Shown: positions 25,096-33,336, counted from the stretch's first letter. The stretch is 64,000 nt of DNA from Ruegeria halocynthiae (GCF_900106805.1 NZ_FNNP01000001.1:434001-498000); one strand, 5' to 3'. The notes: a model not told the origin generated them from the sequence alone. Program-made: numbers and translations.

Positions 25096-25263
25096 TTAGA
25101 CCAGGCGTACCAGTACCAGCGAGATCACCAGACCGACCAGCGCAAAGGCGATCCCGTAACCAGCCGCATATTGGGCCATATCCGCGCCGCTGCCGTTGCG
25201 TTTCCGCGCTGTTCGGACGCCCAGAATAACGCCCAAAAGCGCCATGCCCAAAACCACTATCAT
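25096..25263 (-). CDS. Small two-helix membrane protein (55 aa)
   Basis: A 55-codon gene between DUF2927 and the VWA gene. It begins MIVVLGMALLGVILGVRTAR, then a short polar basic loop (KRNGSGADMAQYAAG) and a second hydrophobic helix (IAFALVGLVISLVLVRLV) to the TAA. Gaps of 4 bases to the VWA start and 6 bases from the DUF2927 stop place it firmly inside the operon. It is too small to carry a known domain. It could anchor or regulate the VWA/MoxR machinery at the membrane; this is a guess from position. Confidence 0.75.
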   Translation of the reverse strand: MIVVLGMALLGVILGVRTARKRNGSGADMAQYAAGYGIAFALVGLVISLVLVRLV

Positions 25264-25269
25264 AAGACG

Positions 25270-26634
25270 TTATCCACCCGTGCCTGTGGCAGCTGACTGC
25301 GCGATGTCCTGTGAAACCGAGCGTACCACCAATTCCGAGCCGAACCCGTAACGTGCCCATCCGATACTGTCCAGTCGGGCGTTTCGTGCCTGATCCATTT
25401 GCCCGGACTGCCGAAGCACCTCGGACTTAAGCAGCAGCAAGGTCGCCAAAAGGGCGGCGTTCTCGGCCCGTGTCATAACGTTAATGGCTGCGTTCAGTTC
25501 CGGCAATGTGTCAGCTCCCTGACCCTGCGCCAATGCGAATGCTGCGGTTTGCGCGGTGACATGCGCGCGCTGAATTTCGGTACCCGGTGTGTTCTTTAGG
25601 TACTTCATGGCGATGTCATATTGCTGTTGCGCGATTTCGGGATCTTCGAACTGCGCCATCCGTCCCAGCAGGTAATGCGGATAAGCGCGACGGTGGTCGG
25701 TCCAGCCTTGCTGTTGGCCAATCCGTGCAGCCTCATTCGCCGCATTGAGCCGCTTGGCCGAGCCTGCGCTGGCCCCCAAAGAGCGTTGAACCGCGTTGAT
25801 CCAGTCGCGCGGTGTCTCTGCCACAGGTCGCGGCGAGACCCGATCGCCACGCGGATTCAGACGGCTGAGAACACCGGGAAGGACCGCCGCGACCTGTTCG
25901 CGTGTCATGCCATTTTGCAATTCGGGCGCATAGGCCGTGCGCAGGATCAACATGTCGAACCCGGTTAGAACCGTGTGGAAGTTGTCGTCATTGAACACCG
26001 AATCCGGCAGTCGATAGAGGTCGTTCAGCGGCCCGAGCGCCTGTGCCAGTTCCTCATGCAGGCAATCCCGGATTTCCTGCGGGCTGGCATCATAAGGAAT
26101 GAAAATTCCGATCTGTTCGCGGTTGCGCAGCTCGGTCCAGTTGCTTTTGGTTTTGCGCCGGTCTCGGCGGTATTCTTCCAGACTTGAAGAGTTCGGCACA
26201 ACGAAACAGGCCGCCTGAGGCAGGATGCGGCGGATCTGTTTCTGGCTTACGGCCTCGATGGTGATATTCGCCTGACCCTCGGGTATCTGGCGAATGTCGA
26301 TCCGCGCCTCTCGCTGCAGTCGCGTCAGCAATCGGCTCAGGTCGGTCTGCATTGAGGGTGGTGGCGTACCGGTCAGCCGCACCGTCACCGGCCCATCGAA
26401 GCGGGTGAAGACAGGAAGTTCCGCTCCGCTTTCCAACGCAAAATGCAGCGACAGAAAATCGGCGGCAATATTCCTGTTCGAACGGGCAGGCGGGCTGGGC
26501 CGCGTGGCGCCAAAGGATTTCGACGGCGGCAGCGATGCTTCGATCACCTGGGTACGGGTCGGCACCTCGATCCGCTCGACCGTGGTACAGGCAGACAACG
26601 CCGCAAGCAGGAGGGTTACGCCCAAAAGCCTCAT
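25270..26634 (-). CDS. DUF2927 lipoprotein
   Basis: A secreted protein of 454 aa beginning MRLLGVTLLLAALSACTTVE; L-S-A-C is a lipobox, so it should be a lipoprotein. The DUF2927 domain follows (roughly residues 65-260), with VRLTGTPPPSM, ACFVVPNSSSLEEY and RDCLHEELAQALGPLNDL, in which H-E-E resembles a metal site. The C-terminal half is helical and may be TPR-like (HYLLGRMAQFEDPEIAQQQY). Function unknown. The ATG at 26634 overlaps the stop of the GNAT gene by ATGA. Position inside the VWA/MoxR block links it to that system. Confidence 0.82.
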   Translation of the reverse strand: MRLLGVTLLLAALSACTTVERIEVPTRTQVIEASLPPSKSFGATRPSPPARSNRNIAADFLSLHFALESGAELPVFTRFDGPVTVRLTGTPPPSMQTDLSRLLTRLQREARIDIRQIPEGQANITIEAVSQKQIRRILPQAACFVVPNSSSLEEYRRDRRKTKSNWTELRNREQIGIFIPYDASPQEIRDCLHEELAQALGPLNDLYRLPDSVFNDDNFHTVLTGFDMLILRTAYAPELQNGMTREQVAAVLPGVLSRLNPRGDRVSPRPVAETPRDWINAVQRSLGASAGSAKRLNAANEAARIGQQQGWTDHRRAYPHYLLGRMAQFEDPEIAQQQYDIAMKYLKNTPGTEIQRAHVTAQTAAFALAQGQGADTLPELNAAINVMTRAENAALLATLLLLKSEVLRQSGQMDQARNARLDSIGWARYGFGSELVVRSVSQDIAQSAATGTGG

Positions 26635-27080
26635 GTGCGCTGATACTTCAGGAACGGCGACAACTTGCCGATGCGGTCGTATAGTTTGCGCGCGGTATGG
26701 TTGTTTTCCTGCGTCAGCCAATAGACCGAGGGGGCTTTCTGCCGATCTGCTTCGTCATAAACGGCCTGAATCAGGGCGCGTCCAACGCCGGTGCCGCGTT
26801 CCTCAGGCTTGGCAAAGAGGTCTTGCAGATAGCAGACGTGTTCTTCCTTCCAAGCGTGGCGGTGAAACAGGAAGTGGGTCAACCCGACCAAGCGACCATC
26901 CAGTTCGGCGACAAAACAGGAAAAGTCGTTTGGATCATCGCCTAAGAGGCGCGCAAAAGTGCTTTCATAAGTCGAATCCGGCACCTCGGTTTCATAAAAC
27001 GCTAGGTAGTCGCGCCACATTTCGGCCCATTGATCCCGGTCGTCTGAGCGCAAAGGGCGGATCGAGGGGGATTTAGACAT
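26631..27080 (-). CDS. GNAT-family N-acetyltransferase
   Basis: A 149-aa acetyltransferase. The acetyl-CoA loop is KPEERGTGVGRALIQAVY (R-x-x-G-x-G/A), preceded by the strand VCYLQDLFAKPEERG and followed by VYWLTQENNHTARKLYDRIG. The latter motif is typical of the branch acting on small amines or protein N-termini. Substrate unknown. It shares its stop with the start of the DUF2927 lipoprotein. Confidence 0.85.
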   Translation of the reverse strand: MSKSPSIRPLRSDDRDQWAEMWRDYLAFYETEVPDSTYESTFARLLGDDPNDFSCFVAELDGRLVGLTHFLFHRHAWKEEHVCYLQDLFAKPEERGTGVGRALIQAVYDEADRQKAPSVYWLTQENNHTARKLYDRIGKLSPFLKYQRT

Positions 27081-27169
27081 CTTCAGTTTCCTGCTCTGGT
27101 GACCCGCTTGACGCGGGGTCTTTCGTTACCGCGATGCTGACATCCGACCGGACCGATGACAAGTCGCGA

Positions 27170-28015
27170 TCACCGCTTGCTACGTGCCATAAAGGCCAAC
27201 CGTTCAAACAGATGCACGTCCTGCTCATTTTTCAGCAGCGCCCCATGCAGCTTTGGCAGCGCATTGGCGCCGTCGCGTTTAAGGTCTTCGGCACTCAGAT
27301 CCTCGGCCAGCAGCAGCTTGAGCCAATCCAGCACTTCCGAGGTTGATGGTTTCTTCTTCAAGCCCTGCGTTTCGCGGATTTCATAGAACTGGGTCAGCGC
27401 CGTGGTCAGCAGCGCGTCTTTGATGCCGGGGTGATGCACCTCGACGATGCGGCGCATCGTGGCCTCATCCGGGAAACGGATATAGTGGAAGAAACAGCGG
27501 CGCAGGAAGGCGTCAGGCAGTTCCTTTTCGTTGTTCGAGGTGATGATGACGATGGGCCGGTTCTCGGCGCGTATGGTTTCGCCTGTCTCATAGACGTGGA
27601 ACTCCATCTTATCGAGTTCCTGTAACAGGTCGTTGGGAAACTCGATATCCGCCTTGTCGATCTCGTCGATCAACAAGACAACCTTTTCCTCAGCATCGAA
27701 CGCCTGCCACAACTTGCCCTTGCGGATGTAATTCGAGACGTCATGCACACGTTCATCACCAAGCTGGCTGTCGCGCAGACGGCTGACCGCATCGTATTCA
27801 TATAAACCCTGCTGGGCGCGCGTGGTGGATTTCACATTCCACTCGATCATCGTCAGTCCCAAAGCGCCGGCGACCTGTTTCGCCAGCTCGGTCTTGCCTG
27901 TTCCGGGTTCGCCTTTGACCAGCAACGGACGCTCTAGCGTGACAGCAGCGTTAACGGCAATGTTCAGATCGTCTGTGGCAACATATTCTGCTGTGCCTTG
28001 AAAACGTGCGGTCAT
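27170..28015 (-). CDS. MoxR-family AAA+ ATPase
   Basis: A 281-aa AAA+ chaperone. Walker A is VKGEPGTGKTELAKQVAG, Walker B is VVLLIDEIDKADIEFPNDLL, sensor 1 is PIVIITSNNEKELPDAFLRR with the arginine finger RRCF. The C-terminal lid has LKKKPSTSEVLDWLKLLLAE. It pairs with VWA proteins (here the CoxE-like one at 23907-25091) to remodel or activate client complexes. The ATG at 28015 follows GAGGGG by seven bases, so the longer frame to 28066 is unlikely. An 89-base gap to the GNAT gene contains a small GC hairpin. Confidence 0.92.
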   Translation of the reverse strand: MTARFQGTAEYVATDDLNIAVNAAVTLERPLLVKGEPGTGKTELAKQVAGALGLTMIEWNVKSTTRAQQGLYEYDAVSRLRDSQLGDERVHDVSNYIRKGKLWQAFDAEEKVVLLIDEIDKADIEFPNDLLQELDKMEFHVYETGETIRAENRPIVIITSNNEKELPDAFLRRCFFHYIRFPDEATMRRIVEVHHPGIKDALLTTALTQFYEIRETQGLKKKPSTSEVLDWLKLLLAEDLSAEDLKRDGANALPKLHGALLKNEQDVHLFERLAFMARSKR

Positions 28016-28401
28016 GGGACCCCTCATGTAATTTAGCGTAATAGGTTGGCTGGATTTGCTCTGCACGGGTTACAGAGAGGCGGCATTTTTTACAAGTCGG
28101 ACCGCTGCGTCGCAGCGGCGTGAATTCTTCCATCTGTTCAATCCCTTTCGGGCGATTCGTCTGGGCCGGGATATCCCATTGGTTGAAGACGCCTTAAAAA
28201 CGTCATGCGTTAACCACAGAAAAACAGGGTTTTGTTGTTACAAGTCTCAGTGTTAGAGCAGGCGGAGTGACGCCGCGACGAGCTGCACGTTTGTGTAGTG
28301 ACAATCTCTGCGTCGTCGGATAAACGCTCCGCAGAAGGGGGTGCCGAATGTCAGGTAATACAACAGCGACCGACGTTTCAGGCCATACCGAGGGAGCAAA
28401 T
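28016..28401. other. Divergent regulatory region of moxR and dksA
   Basis: A 386-base gap between divergent genes, with no credible coding frame except a short in-frame extension of dksA to 28348. A perfect small hairpin (CCGCTGC, three bases, GCAGCGG; 28102-28118) lies near the moxR side. The promoter of dksA should lie in the right half; I see no single clear -35/-10 pair. Confidence 0.45.
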
Positions 28402-28824
28402 ATGAAGCAGGAAGTTTTTCTGCCGGAAGATTATCGCCCGGCTGAAGATGAACCTTTCATGAATGATCGACAGCTTGAGTATTTTCGTCGCAAGCTGATG
28501 GATTGGAAGACAGAACTACTCGCAGGCAGCCGCGATACGATCGAAGGGCTGCAGGACAACACCCGTAACATTCCCGATGTCGCTGATCGCGCAAGCGAAG
28601 AGACCGACCGCGCGCTGGAACTGCGCACGCGGGATCGTCAGCGCAAGCTGGTCGCCAAGATTGACTCGGCTCTGCGCCGGATCGAAGAGGGCGAGTACGG
28701 ATATTGCGAGAAAACCGGCGATCCGATCTCGTTGAAACGACTGGACGCGCGTCCGATCGCGACAATGACATTGGAAGCGCAGGAGCGCCATGAGCGCCGC
28801 GAAAAGGTTCACCGCGACGATTGA
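28402..28824 (+). CDS. dksA: RNA polymerase-binding protein DksA
   Basis: Binds the RNA polymerase secondary channel and, with ppGpp, adjusts transcription of rRNA and biosynthetic genes. The 140-aa protein has the coiled-coil with tip motif PDVADRASEETDRALELR, matching the D-x-x-D-x-A tip needed for activity. The globular domain keeps only the first of the four zinc cysteines (YGYCEKTGDPISLKRLDARP then TMTLEAQ), so no classical zinc finger can form. This thiol-poor form occurs in alphaproteobacteria. The ATG at 28402 has GGGAG eight bases upstream and is preferred over a start at 28348. A strong terminator follows. Confidence 0.93.
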   Translation: MKQEVFLPEDYRPAEDEPFMNDRQLEYFRRKLMDWKTELLAGSRDTIEGLQDNTRNIPDVADRASEETDRALELRTRDRQRKLVAKIDSALRRIEEGEYGYCEKTGDPISLKRLDARPIATMTLEAQERHERREKVHRDD

Positions 28825-28851
28825 TCGCTGGAAAATCATGAAAAAACAATG

Positions 28852-28880
28852 ACGCCAGGGCCTGTCGCCCTGGCGTTTTT
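28852..28880 (+). terminator. Intrinsic terminator after dksA
   Basis: ACGCCAGGGC, five bases, GCCCTGGCGT form a perfect ten-pair stem followed by TTTTT (28876-28880), 28 bases after the dksA stop. The next gene begins only 17 bases later, so its promoter must be inside or very near this element unless there is read-through. Confidence 0.93.
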
Positions 28881-28896
28881 ACGTTATGGCAGTGCC

Positions 28897-30048
28897 ATGA
28901 ATATCAATGGTCTGAAATTCTGTGTCATCGGCGGTGGGATTGGTGGTTTGGCGGCGGCGCTGGCGCTGTGCAAGCAGGGTGGTCAGGTGACCGTGCTGGA
29001 ACAGGCACCCGCATTGACCGAGGTTGGAGCGGGATTGCAGATCAGTGCCAACGGGATGGCCGTGCTGCGCGCCCTGGGCGTTGCCGGGGGTGCGCCGGAG
29101 GCGGGGCAAATCTCTGGCGGTACGGTTCTGCGCGACTATCGGAAAGGGCGCGTGATAAGCCGGGTTGCTGCCCCCGCAGCAGGGCCCACCTATTATTATC
29201 ACCGGGCCGATCTGCTTGATCTGTTGTTCAAAGCGGCTGAACATGCCGGCGTGGATATCCGGTTGAGCGCCCGGGTGACGACTGTCCGCAAACATCCTGG
29301 CGAGGTCGAGATCGTTCTGGAAAGTGGTGAAAGGCTGCGAGCCGAATGCGCCATTGCCGCAGATGGCGGTCGCAGCGCGATCCGCCCGCACCTGAACGGT
29401 CCCGAGGCACCTGAGTTCACCCATCAGGTTGCCTGGCGCGCAACAATTCCGTGGGACCAGAAAGAAAAGCTGCCACGCGCTTCGCTCACGATGGGGCCGG
29501 GCCGACATGTGGTTACGTATCCGCTACGGGATCAGAACCTGATGAACATCGTAGCCATCGAAGAGCGTTCCGATTGGCGGGAAGAAGGCTGGCGGTGCCA
29601 GGGTGATCCTGACGTCCTACGTGACCGCTTTGCCGATTTTGGTGGGCCGGTGCGAGATATGTTGTCAAATGTCGAAGATGTTCACCTGTGGGCCTTGTTC
29701 CTGCGTCCCGTAGCGCAGAAATGGCAGAACGGTCGGTTGGCTTTGCTAGGAGATGCGGCGCACCCGACCTTGCCTTTTATGGCTCAGGGGGCCTGCCTGG
29801 CGCTTGAAGATGCGTGGATTCTGACCCGTTCTTTTCAGGATCATTCTGGCGTCACACGCGCTTTGACCGCCTACGAGGCCATCAGGCGACCTCGTGCACG
29901 CCAAGTGGTTGCGGCCGCCGGGGCAAATGCCCGCAACTTCCATCTGCGCGGCCCAATGAGGTTGGCAGCGCAGGCCGCATTGATGGCAATGGGGCGGCGA
30001 TTGGCGCGCCGATACGATTGGATCTATAGCTACGACGCGACGGCATAA
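28897..30048 (+). CDS. FAD-dependent monooxygenase (salicylate/hydroxybenzoate hydroxylase-like)
   Basis: A flavoprotein aromatic hydroxylase-type enzyme of 383 aa. The dinucleotide motif is FCVIGGGIGGLAAALALCKQ with the acidic end VLEQ; ECAIAADGGRSAIRPHL is the D-G motif, and LALLGDAAHPTLPFMAQGAC is the G-D-A-A-H-P motif that closes the FAD site. Group A monooxygenases of this form hydroxylate aromatic carboxylates or related rings with NAD(P)H and O2. No pathway neighbours identify the substrate. Start ATG at 28897 lies just after the dksA terminator; an in-frame extension would run through that hairpin. Confidence 0.88.
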   Translation: MNINGLKFCVIGGGIGGLAAALALCKQGGQVTVLEQAPALTEVGAGLQISANGMAVLRALGVAGGAPEAGQISGGTVLRDYRKGRVISRVAAPAAGPTYYYHRADLLDLLFKAAEHAGVDIRLSARVTTVRKHPGEVEIVLESGERLRAECAIAADGGRSAIRPHLNGPEAPEFTHQVAWRATIPWDQKEKLPRASLTMGPGRHVVTYPLRDQNLMNIVAIEERSDWREEGWRCQGDPDVLRDRFADFGGPVRDMLSNVEDVHLWALFLRPVAQKWQNGRLALLGDAAHPTLPFMAQGACLALEDAWILTRSFQDHSGVTRALTAYEAIRRPRARQVVAAAGANARNFHLRGPMRLAAQAALMAMGRRLARRYDWIYSYDATA

Positions 30049-30052
30049 GCCC

Positions 30053-30832
30053 TCAGAGGTCGAGATCGATCCAGACTGGTACATGGTCCGAGGGTTTTTC
30101 GTGCCCCCGAATTTCGGAATCGATCCGGCAATCGCGCAACCGATCGGCTGCCTGAGGGGTCAGCAGGAAGTGGTCAATGCGAATTCCGTCGTTTTTGTTC
30201 CAAGCGCCGGCCTGATAGTCCCAGAATGAATAATGTTCGGGGCCATGCGTGCGGGCGCGGAAAGCTTCGGTAAAACCCAGATTCAAGATTTTCCGAAATG
30301 CGGCGCGGCTTTCTGGCCGAAACAGCGCATCCTCGCGCCAGGCGTCGGGCCGCTTTGCATCCTCGGCCTGGGGGATGATGTTGTAGTCCCCGGCCATAAG
30401 TGCAGGTTCTTCGGATGCCAGCAATTCGCGCGCCCGGTCGAATAGACGCTCCATCCAGGCAAGTTTGTAGTCATACTTCGGACCCGGTACCGGATTGCCA
30501 TTAGGCAAATACAACCCGCAGATACGCAATGCTCGCTTTCCGATGACGGTTGCTTCTATCCAGCGCGCCTGCTCATCTTCATCATCACCCGGTAGCCCGA
30601 AAGACACGTCTTCAAGCGGCAGTTTCGATAGGATCGCGACGCCGTTGAAGCTCTTTTGCCCATGTGTTTCCACATTGTATCCGCGTTCTTCAAATATCTC
30701 GCGAGGGAAATTTTCGTCGATCGATTTGATTTCCTGCAGGAGCGCGACATCGGGTTGGGCGTCATCTAGCCAGCGGGGAAGAGCTTCGGCCCGCGCCTTG
30801 ATACCATTGATATTGAACGTGGCGATTTTCAT
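30053..30832 (-). CDS. xthA: Exodeoxyribonuclease III
   Basis: Mg2+-dependent AP endonuclease and 3'-5' exonuclease of base-excision repair, 259 aa, normal length. All family motifs are visible: MKIATFNINGIKARAEALPR (Asn), LLQEIKSID (Glu metal ligand), YLPNGNPV, MAGDYNIIPQAEDA (Asp/Asn) and RIDHFLLTP plus KPSDHVPVWIDLDL (catalytic Asp-His). Monocistronic, convergent with the FAD monooxygenase with a gap of only four bases. Confidence 0.95.
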   Translation of the reverse strand: MKIATFNINGIKARAEALPRWLDDAQPDVALLQEIKSIDENFPREIFEERGYNVETHGQKSFNGVAILSKLPLEDVSFGLPGDDEDEQARWIEATVIGKRALRICGLYLPNGNPVPGPKYDYKLAWMERLFDRARELLASEEPALMAGDYNIIPQAEDAKRPDAWREDALFRPESRAAFRKILNLGFTEAFRARTHGPEHYSFWDYQAGAWNKNDGIRIDHFLLTPQAADRLRDCRIDSEIRGHEKPSDHVPVWIDLDL

Positions 30833-30903
30833 GCGCGATCCTCCGGTGCCATTAGCAACCTATCGCGCAGAATGCACCCAACGGCAAGGATCAGAACAGG
30901 TTA

Positions 30904-30949
30904 GCGAGGCTCTGCCTCGCGCTCCGAGGTATTTGGGGCCAGATGAAGA
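30904..30949 (+). repeat. Intergenic hairpin-plus-tail repeat, copy 1
   Basis: GCGAGGC-TCT-GCCTCGC hairpin, then CTCCGAGGTATTTGGGGCC and AGATGAAGAA. It matches copies at 31060-31107 (opposite strand) and 62558-62616. The stems differ in sequence but pair and copies 1 and 3 share the loop TCT, while the tail after the hairpin is nearly identical. Confidence 0.75.
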
Positions 30950-31025
30950 AACGGATTCTTAACCAATTTCTCTGAAAAAGACATTGCGGTACAGGCGGAG
31001 GCGCCGATGACCGCGCCAGGTGAGG

Positions 31026-31050
31026 CTCTCTGACTTTGATGGTCAGAGAG
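31026..31050. repeat. Nine-pair inverted repeat between the two repeat copies
   Basis: CTCTCTGAC, seven bases, GTCAGAGAG is a perfect stem-loop. It lies between repeat copies 1 and 2, which face each other, so this 280-base xthA-erpA gap is mostly potential secondary structure. Confidence 0.7.
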
Positions 31051-31059
31051 CGGATCCCA

Positions 31060-31107
31060 CTTCATCTGGCTGCATATACCTTGGGGGTGTGGGGGCAAAG
31101 CCCACAC
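31060..31107 (-). repeat. Intergenic hairpin-plus-tail repeat, copy 2
   Basis: Read leftward: GTGTGGGCTTTGCCCCCACAC hairpin (imperfect), then CCCCAAGGTATATGCAGCC and AGATGAAG. It begins six bases after the erpA stop, in the sense direction, so it could act as the erpA 3' end. The tail is related to copies 1 and 3. Confidence 0.7.
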
Positions 31108-31112
31108 CGGCG

Positions 31113-31436
31113 CTACATCGAAAATGACGTGCCGCAGCCACAGGAAGAAGTGGCGTTGGGATTCTCGATCACAAATCGCGCGCCGATCAGTTCCTGTGTA
31201 AAATCAATCACCGCGTTTTCCAGAAACGGCAGAGAAACCGAGTCAACGATGACTTTCTGGCCTTTGCCTTCCAGAACTAAATCATCTTCTTTTGGCTGAT
31301 CCAGCGCGATTTCGTATTGGAATCCGGAACATCCGCCGCCTTCCACTGCGACGCGCAGGGCTTGGCCCTGATCCGCGGCACCAATTTCGGCCAGACGATC
31401 AAAGGCGCGTTCTGTGACTGTGGGGGGCAGGTTCAT
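31113..31436 (-). CDS. erpA: Iron-sulfur cluster insertion protein, A-type carrier
   Basis: A-type carrier delivering Fe-S clusters to apoproteins, 107 aa. The three cluster cysteines are in VEGGGCSGFQYEIA and NATSSCGCGTSF, the C-x(n)-C-G-C pattern of HesB/IscA/ErpA. The start MNLPPTVTERAFDRL at 31436 follows GGAG by eight bases. No isc or suf operon adjoins, which favours ErpA over IscA or SufA. Confidence 0.92.
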   Translation of the reverse strand: MNLPPTVTERAFDRLAEIGAADQGQALRVAVEGGGCSGFQYEIALDQPKEDDLVLEGKGQKVIVDSVSLPFLENAVIDFTQELIGARFVIENPNATSSCGCGTSFSM

Positions 31437-31512
31437 GCCGGGCTCCAAAGGTTTATTTCCTTAGCAACGTACAATATATGAAACCTTAGGACAGGCGACA
31501 AGGACAAGACCT

Positions 31513-32670
31513 TTGGACAGAGCAGGTTTTGCCTCGGATCCAGGCCGCACGCGAGGACGGCTTGTGCCCGAGGAGGAGAGCAGTTTCCGGTCATGCTTTC
31601 AGCGCGACCGGGACAGGATCATTCACGCCAGCGCGTTTCGCCGGCTCAAGCATAAAACTCAGGTATTTGTTGAACATGAGGGCGATAGTTATCGCACGCG
31701 CCTGACGCATTCCATCGAAGTGGCGCAGGTGGCGCGAACGATTGCAGGTGCTCTGGGGTTGAATCCTGAGCTGACCGAGGCCGTGGCACTGGCGCATGAT
31801 CTGGGGCACACACCGTTCGGCCATACAGGCGAGGATGCACTGCACGCATTGATGGTGCCTTACGGCGGCTTTGACCATAACGCGCAGGCCATTCGCATCG
31901 TGACCAAACTAGAACGTCATTACGCCGATTTCGATGGATGCAACCTGACCTGGGAATGTCTGGAAGGGATCGCCAAGCATAACGGTCCAGTTGTAGGCGA
32001 ATTACCCTGGGCGTTGGCCGAGTGCAATCAGGGCTTTGAACTTGAACTCCACACCCATGCGAGTGCCGAGGCGCAGGTGGCCGCGCTTTCGGATGACATT
32101 GCGTATAATAATCACGACCTTTTTGATGGGTTGCGTGCAGGGTTGTTTACCGACGCTGATATTCAGCAGCTTCCGATTGTCGATGCCTGTTTTGCCGAGG
32201 TGGACGCCAGGTATCCGGGGCTGGAGACCTATCGCCGCCGGCATGAGGCCTTGCGGCGGGTTTTTGGCGTGATGGTCTCGGATGTGATCGACACATCTCA
32301 GGAGCTGATCGCCGCGTCAGGTGCGAAGTCTGTTGAAGAGATCAGGCATCTGGGCCATCCGGTCATTCAATTTTCGGATGGTCTTTGGGCGCACCTCAAA
32401 CAGATTCGGGCGTTCCTGTTTTCGCGCATGTATCGCGCACCCAGCGTGATGCAGGTGCGCGCAAGCGTCAGCAAGGTGGTTGAGGACCTGTTTCCGATTT
32501 ACTTGAACGACCCGAAACAGATGCCTGGACATTGGCATCGCGACATTGAGGCGGCGGCCGATGAAACCGCTCTGGCCAGGATTGTCTCGGATTACATCGC
32601 GGGCATGACCGACAGGTTTGCGCTGCAGGATCACGCCCGGCTGACCGGAGATCACTCGATCGCGATATAG
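31513..32670 (+). CDS. dgt: Deoxyguanosinetriphosphate triphosphohydrolase-like protein
   Basis: HD-domain dNTPase that splits dGTP (or other dNTPs) to nucleoside and tripolyphosphate. The 385-aa protein has the metal motifs RLTHSIEVAQVARTIAGALG (first His) and VALAHDLGHTPFGHTGEDAL (H-D and following His), then ALSDDIAYNNHDLFDGLRAG (Asp). Length fits the short, type-2 dGTPases. The start is a TTG (MDRAGFASDP) with AAGGAC upstream; there is no better ATG. It ends 19 bases inside the convergent gene on the other strand. Confidence 0.93.
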   Translation: MDRAGFASDPGRTRGRLVPEEESSFRSCFQRDRDRIIHASAFRRLKHKTQVFVEHEGDSYRTRLTHSIEVAQVARTIAGALGLNPELTEAVALAHDLGHTPFGHTGEDALHALMVPYGGFDHNAQAIRIVTKLERHYADFDGCNLTWECLEGIAKHNGPVVGELPWALAECNQGFELELHTHASAEAQVAALSDDIAYNNHDLFDGLRAGLFTDADIQQLPIVDACFAEVDARYPGLETYRRRHEALRRVFGVMVSDVIDTSQELIAASGAKSVEEIRHLGHPVIQFSDGLWAHLKQIRAFLFSRMYRAPSVMQVRASVSKVVEDLFPIYLNDPKQMPGHWHRDIEAAADETALARIVSDYIAGMTDRFALQDHARLTGDHSIAI

Positions 32671-33203
32671 GCGATGGCCCAGACCTGTTGACTGGCCTGC
32701 TCCTGTGCCAGCTCAGAGTCGTCGGTGGGTGGGAAGACGATCATTGTGGGGCCATAGCCACCGATTCCCATGGGTATTCCATCTGCGCGGGTGGCCACAA
32801 TGGGTTGGTGCGTTTCGATGCTCTGCCACCGGATTTCTGCCTGATAGCCGTCCATCGCCATAGGTAGCGCAGTTTTTCCTGCGGCGCCGGCCAGCGCCAT
32901 CACGTCGGATAGTAGCGGCCCTGAGAACGTATAGATGCGCTGATTGTCCGGGGGGCCGTAGGGGATAGTGATCTCGATCTGCTCCAACCCGTCCAGCATG
33001 AACGCGTCAAATCCTGCTGCTCCGTCGTGCGTAATCTCAAGAAAGCCCAAGAGGCCGCCGTCGTCTTCACCGCGTGCGGGCAGGTTGGTCTCGTCAACCG
33101 CGCCGCCCATGGTCAGGATGACGTGGCCTTCGGGGGGCGCCAGCTCGGCCCAGGCGGGCAGCGCGGTGGACAGAAGCAGGGCAAAGGGTAGGGCGCGGCG
33201 CAT
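32652..33203 (-). CDS. Secreted small molybdopterin-binding-domain-like oxidoreductase protein
   Basis: A 183-aa exported protein. [20 protein letters not shown] is a Sec signal peptide with A-W-A cleavage. The rest resembles the short SUOX/YedY-like molybdopterin-binding-domain proteins of Rhodobacteraceae: FTFSGPLL-type segment ([18 protein letters not shown]), [20 protein letters not shown] and WAIAYIAIE. At this length it lacks most cofactor ligands, so enzyme activity is doubtful. The ATG at 33203 has GGAG nine bases upstream. Its 3' end overlaps dgt on the other strand by 19 bases. Confidence 0.7.
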   Translation of the reverse strand: MRRALPFALLLSTALPAWAELAPPEGHVILTMGGAVDETNLPARGEDDGGLLGFLEITHDGAAGFDAFMLDGLEQIEITIPYGPPDNQRIYTFSGPLLSDVMALAGAAGKTALPMAMDGYQAEIRWQSIETHQPIVATRADGIPMGIGGYGPTMIVFPPTDDSELAQEQASQQVWAIAYIAIE

Positions 33204-33336
33204 AAACAGGTCTCCGGTCATTCTGATCGGGCCGAGCTTACCCGGACTGCGTGCCAAGCCAAGCGCAAACTTTAGGCGTCCATTGACCTTGGCGCTTTGC
33301 GTGGTAAACCGCCGGGCAAGCAAAAGGACATCCGAA

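Noticed and set aside
27101-27120. Small GC hairpin (GACCCGC, five bases, GCGGGGTC) between GNAT and MoxR genes
   Set aside because: The stem has a bulge and no T run in the direction of the operon; not supported as a terminator.
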